A stretch of 64,000 bases of DNA from Jeotgalibaca sp052266715. Lineage in GTDB: Bacteria; Bacillota; Bacilli; Lactobacillales; Aerococcaceae. Both the position numbers and the translations under genes were made by a program. A model generated the notes under the pieces. That model saw only the letters and a program-made list of their open reading frames with translations. It did no database searches and was not told where the DNA came from. Shown piece by piece: positions 7,440 through 15,835 of the stretch. The stretch lies in NCBI GenBank assembly GCA_052266715.1, contig JBQPRB010000008.1. One strand, written 5' to 3'. How positions within the stretch are numbered: position 1 is the first letter of the stretch; each line of letters begins with the position of its first letter.

Positions 7440-9311
7440 TTATTGGGATTGAACGGGTTGTTCCTGATGTTTCCCTGGCTTTTCTCTCTTTTCCTTTGAA
7501 CTCAACAATCTCAGACCATTAAGAATTACCAATATCGTTGAACCCTCATGAAAAACAACACCCGTTGGCAAATCCAATAACCCCACTAAGTTTAAGGTAA
7601 TCAAAATAATGATAACACCAACTGCAAATGCAACATTTTGCTTAATAATTCGATTTAGACGTTTGCTTAATTTATAACTATAGAGAAGTTTAGATAAATC
7701 ATTTTTAACGATTACGACATCAGCTGACTCCATTGCCACTGAAGTTCCACTACCCATTGCTATACCAATATCAGCATTTGCTAGTGCAGGAGCATCGTTA
7801 ATCCCATCTCCAATCATACCAACAACTTGATCTTTCTCTTGTGCTTTAATTACATAATCAATTTTGTCTTCCGGTAAAAGTCCAGCCATATATTCTTTAA
7901 TATTTACTTCTTTAGCAACTTTTTTTGCGACAGATTCGTTGTCTCCAGTCAACAAGACGATATTAACGCCTTCCTCTTGAAAACCATGGACCGCTTCCAC
8001 TGCTTCATGACGGACTTGGTCACTTAAAGAAAAATACCCCACGATAATATCATCTTCAGAAACAAGAACGGTAGTGTGATCGATAGCAATTTTGCTACGG
8101 TAACCGTGCGGATCCTCCATATCTTGGAAAGCAGATGGCTTACCTACCTTGAATGCTCCTTTTTTCAAGCCTGATCCAGCAACTTCTTCTACTGGGATTC
8201 CATGGTCGATACTGTCTAAACTTAAATCAGGAAATTTATTTACAATTGCATTAGCAATTGGATGAGATGATTGTTGTTCCATAAAAACAACCTCTTTGAT
8301 AACAGCTTCCGGTGCTAGATAATCCACTACCTGGAAATCGCCAAAAGTGAGTGTTCCCGTTTTATCACTGTACAACAGATCCATTGTTGCTAATGCTTCC
8401 ATCGCTGCGCCACCTTTTACCAACACACCATTTTTAGCGCCATTACTAATCGCACTTAAAGTTGCAGGTGTTGCTGCCGCAACCAATGCACACGGACTCG
8501 CTACAGTTAATAGAACCATCCCCCGATAAAAGGCGTCTTCAAAATTAAAACCGCTCAGATAATATAACGCGGCAATGAACAGGGGAACCACAATTAATAC
8601 GCCAATAACATAGTTTTTCTCAAAACGATCGATAAATTTAGCAATTCGAGACGGCCGACTTTGCGCTTCCTCAACCATGCGAATAATGTTTGAAAACATC
8701 GTTTGATCACTTGTTTTATTTACGTTTAAGTGGAAAGCATTCCCTTCGTTCAACGTTCCAGCAAACACTTCATCACCGCGTTTTTTTTCAGTTGGCAGTG
8801 ATTCACCCGTCAATGATGCTTCATTGATTTGGGTCTTTCGATCAATAATACCATCAATCGGGATTTGAGCCCCTTTGGACACAACGACGATATCTCCAAT
8901 GATTAGATCATCCGTAGCTACTTCTACTACTTCCCCAGTCGGTTTTAGGACTTGCGCAACCGAAGGCACTTGTGACATCAGTTCTTTAATTGCGTTTGTT
9001 GACTTGTTTGTTGCAAAATTTTCCAGAAATTCTGCTCCTGCAAAAATCAATAGCAACATAGCCCCTTCCGATTCATAATTAATGATTACTGCCCCTAAAG
9101 CAGCCAAGACCATCAATAAATCGACGTTGGGTGATTTTGACTGAACTGTATCAACAACAGCATTTTTCGTTGCAAAATATCCCAGGAAGAAAATTGCCAC
9201 ATAGAATGCAATCCTACTGTAAATACCACCTGTAACAAACCCTATTATCGTAAATATTATTCCGAGTACCAAAAATTGTCCCTGTTTTTCTTTAACCAGA
9301 TAATTAAGCAT
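7440..9311 (-). CDS. P1B-4-type heavy-metal efflux ATPase (PfeT/ZosA-like)
   Basis: A 623-residue P-type ATPase without an N-terminal metal-binding domain. The membrane metal site is SPC (ASPCALVAAATPA), the phosphorylated Asp is in SDKTGTLT, the hinge is GDGINDAPALANAD, and the last membrane helix carries HEGSTILVILNGLR. SPC plus HEG(G/S)T defines the P1B-4 group, whose members (B. subtilis PfeT, Listeria FrvA) export Fe(II) and sometimes Co(II) or Zn(II). The C-terminus is a short charged tail. GAGGAAAAG precedes the ATG. The leader holds a NiCo riboswitch and terminator, so expression should rise when the metal accumulates. Fe(II) as the physiological substrate is inferred; Co or Ni is possible. 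Confidence 0.92.
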   Translation of the reverse strand: MLNYLVKEKQGQFLVLGIIFTIIGFVTGGIYSRIAFYVAIFFLGYFATKNAVVDTVQSKSPNVDLLMVLAALGAVIINYESEGAMLLLIFAGAEFLENFATNKSTNAIKELMSQVPSVAQVLKPTGEVVEVATDDLIIGDIVVVSKGAQIPIDGIIDRKTQINEASLTGESLPTEKKRGDEVFAGTLNEGNAFHLNVNKTSDQTMFSNIIRMVEEAQSRPSRIAKFIDRFEKNYVIGVLIVVPLFIAALYYLSGFNFEDAFYRGMVLLTVASPCALVAAATPATLSAISNGAKNGVLVKGGAAMEALATMDLLYSDKTGTLTFGDFQVVDYLAPEAVIKEVVFMEQQSSHPIANAIVNKFPDLSLDSIDHGIPVEEVAGSGLKKGAFKVGKPSAFQDMEDPHGYRSKIAIDHTTVLVSEDDIIVGYFSLSDQVRHEAVEAVHGFQEEGVNIVLLTGDNESVAKKVAKEVNIKEYMAGLLPEDKIDYVIKAQEKDQVVGMIGDGINDAPALANADIGIAMGSGTSVAMESADVVIVKNDLSKLLYSYKLSKRLNRIIKQNVAFAVGVIIILITLNLVGLLDLPTGVVFHEGSTILVILNGLRLLSSKEKREKPGKHQEQPVQSQ

Positions 9312-9424
9312 ATCTTTTCCTCTTTTCTATTCATTATTCAACTTTATCGTTTGGTTAATTTAGTTTTCTCCTTCTGCTATATATTCATGATTAACCTCCC
9401 ATTCTTAAAATTTATGTACAAAAA

Positions 9425-9470
9425 AAGGCACACCTATAGAACAGTAGTTACTGTCCCACAGGTGTGCCTT
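9425..9470 (-). terminator. Riboswitch expression-platform terminator
   Basis: An 11-bp stem AAGGCACACCT / AGGTGTGCCTT followed by a T-run on the minus strand lies between the NiCo aptamer and the ATPase start (about 110 bases downstream). Its 5' arm overlaps the aptamer's last hairpin. Confidence 0.88.
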
Positions 9471-9545
9471 TTTGCACGACTCTGCTACCACGCATACGGT
9501 GGACCGGCTGCATGAACCTCTGGGAGTTCACCGCCTGCTCAGATT
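9448..9545 (-). ncRNA. NiCo (czcD) riboswitch upstream of the metal ATPase
   Basis: Read on the minus strand, the leader contains CTGAGCAGGC (9533-9542), a TGAAC/GTTCA hairpin with CCAGAG, then ATGCAGCCGG, a CCAC/GTGG hairpin, GCAGAG, and near the end CTGTGGGACAGT. This order and these conserved blocks match the czcD riboswitch crystallised from an Erysipelotrichaceae bacterium as I remember it. The aptamer's last arm shares CACACCTGTGGGACAG with the 5' side of the following terminator, so metal binding should block termination. The family responds to Co(II), Ni(II) and, in later work, Fe(II). It precedes an efflux ATPase, the usual target. The outer P1 helix looks short. Confidence 0.88.
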
Positions 9546-9727
9546 TAATGGGCCCTCCAAAAGAGAGCGGATTAAATTTAATTTATAGGTTAATTTTACA
9601 CGGAATCGGTTCATTTGTCAATCTCAGTTTTGGCTAATCTATCGAATATTTTGCAATAATTAGATAGGCCAACGACGATATGATATACTTTGGGTGAAAA
9701 TAACATGATAGAAAGAAGATGGAGCGG

Positions 9728-10198
9728 ATGAAAATCGGTATTATCATTCATTCAAAAACCGGAAATACGCTATCGGTCGCCCAAAGGTTATTGGAGAATC
9801 TGTTAGCATTAGGCCATTTTTGTAAAGTTGAAAAAGTGGTAGCAACTAATGATGAAGAAATGGACCCGTCAAAAATAGTCTTAGAAAATCAACCGGATTT
9901 AACAGGATATGACTGTTTGATTTTGGCTGCTCCCGTCCGCGCTTTTTCGCTTTCGCCAGTGATGAAAGCTTACTTGGCGCGTGCCTCCCAACTATCGAAG
10001 GAAAAAGTATTTTGTTACGTCACGGAAGGTTTTCCATTTTCATCCATGGGTGGTAACCGTGCGATCAAGCAGTTCAATAATATCATCGAAGCAAAAGGAG
10101 CCATTGTTGAAGCAACAGGCATCATCAATTGGTCGAACCCCAGACGCGAGAAGCAAATCGTTCAGTTGGTTAACAAATTTATCTCATTAATAAATTGA
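9728..10198 (+). CDS. Flavodoxin-family protein
   Basis: A 156-residue single-domain protein beginning MKIGIIIHSKTGNTLSVAQ, the FMN phosphate loop of flavodoxins (T/S-x-T-G-N-T). AAPVRAFSLSPVMKAYL and VTEGFPFSSMGGNRA correspond to the two other flavin-contacting loops. It is likely a small FMN electron carrier or flavodoxin-like reductase in the cytoplasm. The start at 9728 is preceded by GGAG at short spacing; an ATG at 9719 would add three residues. It stands alone, convergent with the HcrB-like gene. Nearby flavin enzymes make an electron-transfer partnership conceivable, but nothing in the sequence shows it. Confidence 0.82.
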   Translation: MKIGIIIHSKTGNTLSVAQRLLENLLALGHFCKVEKVVATNDEEMDPSKIVLENQPDLTGYDCLILAAPVRAFSLSPVMKAYLARASQLSKEKVFCYVTEGFPFSSMGGNRAIKQFNNIIEAKGAIVEATGIINWSNPRREKQIVQLVNKFISLIN

Positions 10199-10244
10199 TT
10201 CTCGGTAAAAATCTGATGAGCACGCATGAGACTTAAATGTTAAA

Positions 10245-10270
10245 GAGGGTGAGACAAAAGTCTCACCCTC
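10245..10270. terminator. Strong hairpin after the flavodoxin gene
   Basis: A perfect 11-bp stem GAGGGTGAGAC-AAAA-GTCTCACCCTC lies 46 bases past the flavodoxin stop. It lacks a good T-run, so terminator function is probable but not certain. Confidence 0.6.
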
Positions 10271-10297
10271 CTTCCTGTATACGAATATCTGTATTCT

Positions 10298-10329
10298 AAA
10301 CGTGCGACAAAAGGCAGCCCCGAGCCACT
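10298..10329 (-). repeat. Remnant of the dispersed structured repeat
   Basis: AAACGTGC...AAAAGGCAGCCCCG...CCACT matches, in reverse orientation, the right-hand end of the repeat at 14-191 (and 15651-15765). Only one end is present, directly before the stop of the HcrB-like gene. Confidence 0.65.
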
Positions 10330-10345
10330 CCCTTGTTTTGTTTAA

Positions 10346-12766
10346 TTATTGTTGGTGAGCTGCATTTGTTCCGGCAATACGTCCATACGTGAAGATATCA
10401 GTCAGTGCGTTTCCACCTAGACGGTTTCCTGCATGGATGCCACCAGCAACTTCTCCAGCAGCGTAAAGTCCTGGGATGATTTTTCCTTCTTTCGTCAAAA
10501 CGCGTGTCGCAGAATCGATACGCAATCCACCCATAGTATGGTGAACAGCCGGCTTGCGTGGTGTTGCATAGAACGGTGCAACTGTGACTTTTAAATCAAA
10601 CACATTCTTGCCGAAATCAGGGTCTTTTCCATTATCAACATATAAATTGTATGTAGACACAGTTTCTACTAACGTTGCAGGGTCCATACCTAACTGTTTA
10701 GCAAGTTCTTCAAGCGTATCAGCCCGATAAAGGGTTCCTTCGGCAACTTCTTTATCAATTTTCTCTTGATTTGTGTTGTAAGCTGTCTTTTTTATTTCGT
10801 CATCTGCAATCAGATAGAATAGACCGCCTTGATCGATTGCTGCTTGAGTCAATTTATCACGACTTTCGTATTCATTTACGAAACGTCTGCCCTCTTTATT
10901 GACCATTACGAAATTAGCTGGGGGAACTTGTAATCCAGTAAAAAGCCCACCATTATCCGGATCAGATACAGGCATCATTTGCGAGAATCCCATTCCGACT
11001 AAATCTGCCCCCACACTCTCACCAAGCTTGATTCCATCTCCGGTAATGGCAGGAGAGTTCGACGTCTTGATGTCATCATCAATTTCAGTCCAGAACGTAT
11101 TGTATTGTTTCAGCATCTTGGTATTCGCTCCGAATCCACCAGTCGCCAAAACAACTGCTCCAGCATGAATGACAACTTTCTTGTTGCGTGGTCCACGGGC
11201 AATGACACCGACAACATTCCCATTTTCGACTAGCATTTCCTTGGCTGGTGTATCGGTAATAATTACACCACCGTTATCCAACACAAATTTTTGTAATGCT
11301 GCAACGAAAGCATATCCTTGATTTTCTTTTGGTTTATGGCCACGGCGCCACATTGCCCCAACTGGCATTTCAACATTGTTTCGGTTGAAATCGACACCGA
11401 TTTCCTCCAACCATTTAATGGAATGTGGAGCGTTTTCAGTCAAAGTTTTGACAAGATCATAATCACCGTAAATACGGTTACCCAGTAAATCAGTCCGCTT
11501 TCCACCTAGATAAGTTTGGATTCGATGCCATAACGTTGAGTCGAATAAATAGTGTTTTCCAGCGGATAAATCTGCTAGATAATCACGAATTTGCTGTTTC
11601 AAGGTATTGAAATCTTCCAAGTATTCGGTATCTATTTCTGCTTCATCGATTTCCAACACACTTTTCAGGGTGGAATCCTCACCTGGCAGAGCCTTGAAAT
11701 TACTTTGCCATTCTGGATTTGCCGCATTCATCGGTCCGCCTGTCCGGACGGTATTTCCACCGATCGAAGGGAATTTCTCCAACAGAATGACTTTTTTGCC
11801 TTCCTGGATAGCACTGGCTGCAGCACTCAAACCAGCCCCTCCGCCACCGATAACTAAAACATCTGTTATTAATTCTTCTTCCTCCACTTTCGGCTGATCC
11901 GCCGCTTTGGGACGTTTTTTCAATATTTCTGGGTCAGCACCCGCCATTTTTACCGCTTCTGCTACCCCTTCGATAACCCCCTGGCTGGTGACCGTTGCCC
12001 CTGAAATTGCATCAACATTCAAGGTTTGGCCTTCAACGATTTCTTGGGGAATACGTGTGAAGACAACATCAGCAATCCCAGCTGATTCTCCAGCGGAATC
12101 AATTTCAATAGTCTCAATGCGATCTTCCGATAATACTACCCTCATCGGCAACTTACCATTATGGCCAGGGGCCGTTACGGTATATTCACCAGGATTGAAA
12201 GAAATAAGTTCCGGGATATTCAAAAGATTGGCAACTTCCGTGAAACGGATGAATTTCTTGAAGCAGCTTTCCAGAAAATCGATTGTGCCTTTTTCTTTCA
12301 GGTCACCTTCCTTGGTGAAAGCTTCATGGGCACGTCCCAATAAAAATTCATTTCCCGGCATGACGGTCGCATTCACACCCGGCGCATCCAACACCTGACG
12401 TAGATGTAACTGGGCCCGCGACGAACCTTGAACATCATAGGAAGCACCGACAATCATAACTGGTTTACCATCAAATGGGTGGACTTTAAATGATAACCAT
12501 TCCAACATACTCTTTAACGCAGATGGGATCGAGTGGTTGTGTTCCGGTGTTGCAATAATCACACCATCCGACTCTTCAATTTTATTTTTCAGATATTGGA
12601 CGGATTCGCTTTCCGTTTGATCATCCGATTCGTCAAACATCGGGATCGCTTTGATTTCCAATACTTCAATTTCTGCCGCTTCCGCAAAATGTTTCTCCAT
12701 GAATTTCAACAGCAGACGATTATATGAAAAATCCGCATTCGTTCCAACTATTCCTACAAACTTCAT
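10346..12766 (-). CDS. Three-domain flavin enoate reductase (HcrB/fumarate reductase-like)
   Basis: An 806-residue protein with an NADPH-dependent FMN reductase domain (about 1-185), an FMN_bind domain (about 200-285) carrying DAISGATVTS, the site where ApbE attaches FMN to Thr/Ser, and a FAD_binding_2 domain (about 298-806, DVLVIGGGGAGLSAA). SRDKL, HHTMGG and GNRLGGNALTD correspond to catalytic residues of fumarate reductase-type enzymes. No signal peptide, so it is cytoplasmic. The same architecture occurs in hydroxycinnamate reductase HcrB of Lactiplantibacillus plantarum and in Vibrio acrylate/cinnamate reductases. It starts one base inside the stop codon of the HcrA-like gene. Substrate (cinnamate, acrylate, urocanate or fumarate type) is not fixed by sequence; the HcrRA context favours a hydroxycinnamate. 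Confidence 0.85.
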   Translation of the reverse strand: MKFVGIVGTNADFSYNRLLLKFMEKHFAEAAEIEVLEIKAIPMFDESDDQTESESVQYLKNKIEESDGVIIATPEHNHSIPSALKSMLEWLSFKVHPFDGKPVMIVGASYDVQGSSRAQLHLRQVLDAPGVNATVMPGNEFLLGRAHEAFTKEGDLKEKGTIDFLESCFKKFIRFTEVANLLNIPELISFNPGEYTVTAPGHNGKLPMRVVLSEDRIETIEIDSAGESAGIADVVFTRIPQEIVEGQTLNVDAISGATVTSQGVIEGVAEAVKMAGADPEILKKRPKAADQPKVEEEELITDVLVIGGGGAGLSAAASAIQEGKKVILLEKFPSIGGNTVRTGGPMNAANPEWQSNFKALPGEDSTLKSVLEIDEAEIDTEYLEDFNTLKQQIRDYLADLSAGKHYLFDSTLWHRIQTYLGGKRTDLLGNRIYGDYDLVKTLTENAPHSIKWLEEIGVDFNRNNVEMPVGAMWRRGHKPKENQGYAFVAALQKFVLDNGGVIITDTPAKEMLVENGNVVGVIARGPRNKKVVIHAGAVVLATGGFGANTKMLKQYNTFWTEIDDDIKTSNSPAITGDGIKLGESVGADLVGMGFSQMMPVSDPDNGGLFTGLQVPPANFVMVNKEGRRFVNEYESRDKLTQAAIDQGGLFYLIADDEIKKTAYNTNQEKIDKEVAEGTLYRADTLEELAKQLGMDPATLVETVSTYNLYVDNGKDPDFGKNVFDLKVTVAPFYATPRKPAVHHTMGGLRIDSATRVLTKEGKIIPGLYAAGEVAGGIHAGNRLGGNALTDIFTYGRIAGTNAAHQQ

Positions 12767-13398
12767 TATTCATTTCCCTCCGCTTCTGACGCGATAATCT
12801 CTTTCCACGAAAATGCCGGTTTGGCTGTGGTCCTTTTTTGACGTTCTTTCAATAAAAGATTAGTCATCTCCACAAACAACTGAAACTCTGCAAAACAATC
12901 TTCGAGTTCAGCAACTTTTTCCTGATCCAATAAATTCCCCTCTTCATCAAATGCTTGGAGCGAATAGCCAAGCAAAAATTCTGCACTCGGCATGATACGG
13001 GCTTTTAACTCAGGTGAGTTCAATATTTGGCGTAAGTGTCCTTGAGCCCGTGATGATCCTAAAGAACCATAAGAAGCACCGGTAATCATGACAGGTTTAT
13101 CGACCAATGGCTGAACGCTATAGGACAACCATTCCAAAACACTTTTCAGAGCGGCCGGGATAGAATGATCATATTCAGGTGTACTGATGATAACCCCGTC
13201 AGCTGCTTCAATTTTATCAGCAAGTTCTTGGATTCCTAAGGGAGCTTTTTTGTCTTTTGGTTCATTAAACGCTGGCAGTCCTTTAATTTCAAAGACTTCG
13301 ACCTCAGCTTTATCTGAAAAATGCTTTTGAATGAATCGCAACAACGTCCGGTTAGTGGAGTGGTCTGCGTTCGAACCGACTATTCCAATCAATTTCAT
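12766..13398 (-). CDS. NADPH-dependent FMN reductase family protein (HcrA-like)
   Basis: A 210-residue flavodoxin-fold reductase: GIVGSNADHSTNR (FMN phosphate loop), STPEYDHSIPAALKSVLEW (family signature) and GASYGSLGSSRAQ. It is a close paralogue of the N-terminal domain of the downstream 806-residue protein, roughly half of the residues being the same by eye over 180 positions. It is first in the operon and ends in TAATG with the next start, implying translational coupling. By analogy with HcrA it would pass electrons from NAD(P)H to the large reductase. The C-terminal 30 residues are extra compared with the fused domain. Confidence 0.85.
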   Translation of the reverse strand: MKLIGIVGSNADHSTNRTLLRFIQKHFSDKAEVEVFEIKGLPAFNEPKDKKAPLGIQELADKIEAADGVIISTPEYDHSIPAALKSVLEWLSYSVQPLVDKPVMITGASYGSLGSSRAQGHLRQILNSPELKARIMPSAEFLLGYSLQAFDEEGNLLDQEKVAELEDCFAEFQLFVEMTNLLLKERQKRTTAKPAFSWKEIIASEAEGNE

Positions 13399-13517
13399 TA
13401 AATTCCATTCCCCTCTTTTTTATTAGTGATGTTTTGAGCATATCAAAACAGCCTATTATTAGACATTTAATGATTTAATTGTAATTTAAATTTCTTTAAT
13501 TGTGAAATATATATTTT

Positions 13518-13545
13518 TTATAACTCGATAACATATTTGTTATAA
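13518..13545. promoter_or_regulatory. Candidate LysR operator between hcrA-like and LysR genes
   Basis: Nested dyads lie in the divergent intergenic region: TTATAAC (13518-13524) with GTTATAA (13539-13545), and ATAACA (13528-13533) with TGTTAT (13538-13543). LysR-type regulators commonly bind such AT-rich dyads between their gene and a divergent target. Function is inferred. Confidence 0.5.
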
Positions 13546-13576
13546 TTATCACAAAGATAAACAAAGGAGCAATGAA

Positions 13577-14518
13577 ATGTCGCATATACAATCACCTATC
13601 CTTTTACAATACCTGGATGCACTTTTGAAGCATGGCAGCTTTACTAAGGCAGCCAAAGACCTTTATATTTCCCAACCATATTTAACTCAAACCATCAAAC
13701 GAACGGAAAATGATTTGGGAATAGAAATCGTCAACCGTAAGAGCCCACAGCTGCAGCTGACTGAAGCGGGAAAAGTTTATTACCGTTATCTAGAGTCCAT
13801 TGAAGAAAGCAGTGAGGATTTGAAACGCCAACTCGCAAAATATTCGATGACAGGGAAACCAACCATTCGAATTGCCATCCTTCCCAGCTTGGCGACTTAT
13901 TTACTCCCTCTTGTATTGCCAGTCTTCAAGAACAAATTCCCTCACATTTCCGTGACCATTCTTGAAGATGTACCTAAAAACAATGAACTGCTAACAATCA
14001 AAGAAGAGGTAGATTTTTATATTGGACAAAACCCCGAAGCGGTATCACCTTCACTCATAACGATTGATTGTGGGTTTCAAAATTATTATGCCATTATCCC
14101 GCCCTCTTCCGATTTTTACTGCGAAGGTGTACAGTATTTGACGGAGAATTCCATTTCAGTTGAAGAATTGTTATGCCAAGAGCTTGTGCTCACAACAAAT
14201 GGTTCGGCAATCAGGCGTCAAATCGATCGTCTCTTGAACCGCTACAAAATCACGCCACGAATCGCATTCGAAACTTCTAACGTCTATACCGTCGCTGAAC
14301 TTGCGAAACAGGATTTAGGAGTCGCATTCGTTCCCGAAGGTTTGGTGTATGCCACAAATTCCGCTGCTTATAATCTTTACCCTATAACAACGACACTTAT
14401 TTCTTTAGAATATTTCATCGCCTATCCGGCTTCAAAAATGCTGAGCGAAAATGAAAAATTATTTTTGGATGTTTTTACCACCATAGTTCAAAAGCATACA
14501 AAAAAGGCTAGCTCATAA
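13577..14518 (+). CDS. LysR-family regulator (HcrR-like)
   Basis: A 313-residue LysR protein with an N-terminal winged helix (about 8-65, LLKHGSFTKAAKDLYISQPYLTQTIKRTENDLG) and a C-terminal effector-binding domain (about 95-300). AAAGGAG precedes the ATG by seven bases. It is divergent from the two reductase genes with 178 bases between, the arrangement of HcrR with hcrAB. It probably activates them in response to the substrate. The effector cannot be predicted from sequence. Confidence 0.88.
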   Translation: MSHIQSPILLQYLDALLKHGSFTKAAKDLYISQPYLTQTIKRTENDLGIEIVNRKSPQLQLTEAGKVYYRYLESIEESSEDLKRQLAKYSMTGKPTIRIAILPSLATYLLPLVLPVFKNKFPHISVTILEDVPKNNELLTIKEEVDFYIGQNPEAVSPSLITIDCGFQNYYAIIPPSSDFYCEGVQYLTENSISVEELLCQELVLTTNGSAIRRQIDRLLNRYKITPRIAFETSNVYTVAELAKQDLGVAFVPEGLVYATNSAAYNLYPITTTLISLEYFIAYPASKMLSENEKLFLDVFTTIVQKHTKKASS

Positions 14519-14536
14519 ACATGAGTTAGCCTTTTT
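14501..14536. terminator. Bidirectional terminator between LysR gene and dus
   Basis: Arms AAAAAGGCTAGCTCAT / ATGAGTTAGCCTTTTT pair over 16 positions with a mismatch, and the element overlaps the last codons of the LysR gene. It serves the convergent dihydrouridine synthase gene as well. Confidence 0.88.
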
Positions 14537-14541
14537 TACTA

Positions 14542-15507
14542 TTATAGGTGGTTCTTTTCAAACTCGTCCAACACTGTCCGTACTTCGGCTGTTGATTTGG
14601 TTTCAAATAGGCGCGCTCTGAGGTCGCCAGCCCCTTTAAATTCACGCACATAAATCTTAAAGAATCGTTGTAGCGGTTTGAACACGCGCGGTTCCTTTTC
14701 AGCATATTTATCAAACAAATCCAAATGTTTACGGAATAAATTCAATAATTCCTGAGGACTGCGCTCTTGGGGAACTTTCTCAAATGCATAAGGATTGTGG
14801 AAGATGCCACGACCAATCATCACACCATCAACGCCATATTTATCAGCAAGCTCTTTCCCGGTTTGGTAGTCAGGAATATCGCCATTGATTGTCAATAAAG
14901 TTTGGGGCGCAATTTCATCGCGCATTTTCTTGATTTCTGGGATTAATTCCCAGTGTGCATCCACTTTACTCATTTCAACCTTCGTACGCAAATGAATGGA
15001 AAGATTAGCAATATCCTGCTCCAACAAATGCTTCAACCAAGTCTTCCATTCATCTACATCCGCATGTCCTAAACGTGTTTTAACACTGACTGGAAGGCCA
15101 CCTGCTTTAGCAGCTTCAATTAATTCAGCTGCTACGTCCGGACGACGAATCAAGCCAGCTCCGCGACCATGTTTAAATACGTTCGGTGCTGGGCAACCCA
15201 TGTTGAGGTCCACCCCACGGTAACCCATCTCTGCCATTCCGATACTCATTTCACGGAAGTATTCAGGTTTGTCTCCCCATATATGAGCCACAATCGGTTG
15301 CTCATCGGGTGTAAATGTCAAACGACCACGGACACTCTCTTTTCCGTTGGGATGACAGAAACTTTCACTATTGGTAAATTCAGTAAAAAATACATCCGGA
15401 CTCGCTGCTTCACTGATAACATGACGGAAAACAACATCTGTCACATCTTCCATAGGTGCTAACACGAAAAACGGACGTGGCAACTCTTGCCAAAAATTCT
15501 CTTTCAT
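14542..15507 (-). CDS. tRNA-dihydrouridine synthase
   Basis: A 321-residue FMN TIM-barrel enzyme that reduces uridines in tRNA. FFVLAPMEDVTDVVFR and DLNMGCPAPNVFKHGRGAGL, with the catalytic Cys, are diagnostic of the Dus family, and VMIGRGIFHNPYAF is the C-terminal phosphate-binding strand. The start at 15507 (MKENFW) is preceded by AAAGGAATTTG; an upstream frame to 15594 has no binding site. It resembles the DusC-like branch common in Firmicutes, but the subtype and target positions are not certain. It is a single gene with its own terminator. Confidence 0.92.
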   Translation of the reverse strand: MKENFWQELPRPFFVLAPMEDVTDVVFRHVISEAASPDVFFTEFTNSESFCHPNGKESVRGRLTFTPDEQPIVAHIWGDKPEYFREMSIGMAEMGYRGVDLNMGCPAPNVFKHGRGAGLIRRPDVAAELIEAAKAGGLPVSVKTRLGHADVDEWKTWLKHLLEQDIANLSIHLRTKVEMSKVDAHWELIPEIKKMRDEIAPQTLLTINGDIPDYQTGKELADKYGVDGVMIGRGIFHNPYAFEKVPQERSPQELLNLFRKHLDLFDKYAEKEPRVFKPLQRFFKIYVREFKGAGDLRARLFETKSTAEVRTVLDEFEKNHL

Positions 15508-15650
15508 TTCAAATTCCTTTCCTGTAAAAATGCAAACATCTTTATATAGTAGATTTATTAGTAGCTTACTTATTGCAATTAAGTATACTACCATATTACT
15601 CCAATTTTAGAAAGTTTAATGCTATTTAAATTTGGTCAAAAAAATAGAGA

Positions 15651-15765
15651 GTGTGAAAAAAGACGTTTAGCCCCGGATCACTGGAGCGAATAGGCGCAAG
15701 ATGGTCGCAGACCATCTGAGCATTATTCGTGAAGTGACGCCGGGGCTGCCTTTTGGAACACGTTT
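15651..15765. repeat. Dispersed structured repeat, short copy (B)
   Basis: The same outer blocks as copy A (TTAGCCCCG...CCGGGGCTGCCTTTT) and the identical inner hairpin GATGGTC-GCA-GACCATC, followed by TGAGCATTATT. About 70 bases present in copy A after GCATTATT are absent here. It occupies most of the 328-base gap between dus and the anti-sigma gene. Confidence 0.8.
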
Positions 15766-15792
15766 ACGGGGCAGATGTACGTATACGAGAAA

Positions 15793-15818
15793 GAGGCTGG
15801 TAGTTTTGTCCCAGCCTC
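15793..15818 (-). terminator. Terminator of the sigma factor operon
   Basis: GAGGCTGG / CCAGCCTC stem with TTTC on the minus strand, 18 bases after the anti-sigma stop codon. Confidence 0.75.
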
Positions 15819-15835
15819 CTACTTACTCGATTCTG

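Noticed and set aside
9728..10198. Flavodoxin as NrdI or WrbA
   Set aside because: Length and loop sequences do not match NrdI, and the WrbA insertion is absent; it was left as a generic flavodoxin-family protein.
11591..12398. Plus-strand frames opposite the HcrB-like gene
   Set aside because: Shadow frames of a clearly coding minus-strand gene.
15508..15594. Longer N-terminus for the dihydrouridine synthase
   Set aside because: Hydrophobic, AT-rich extension without a binding site; the ATG at 15507 has AAAGGAATTTG upstream and gives the normal length.
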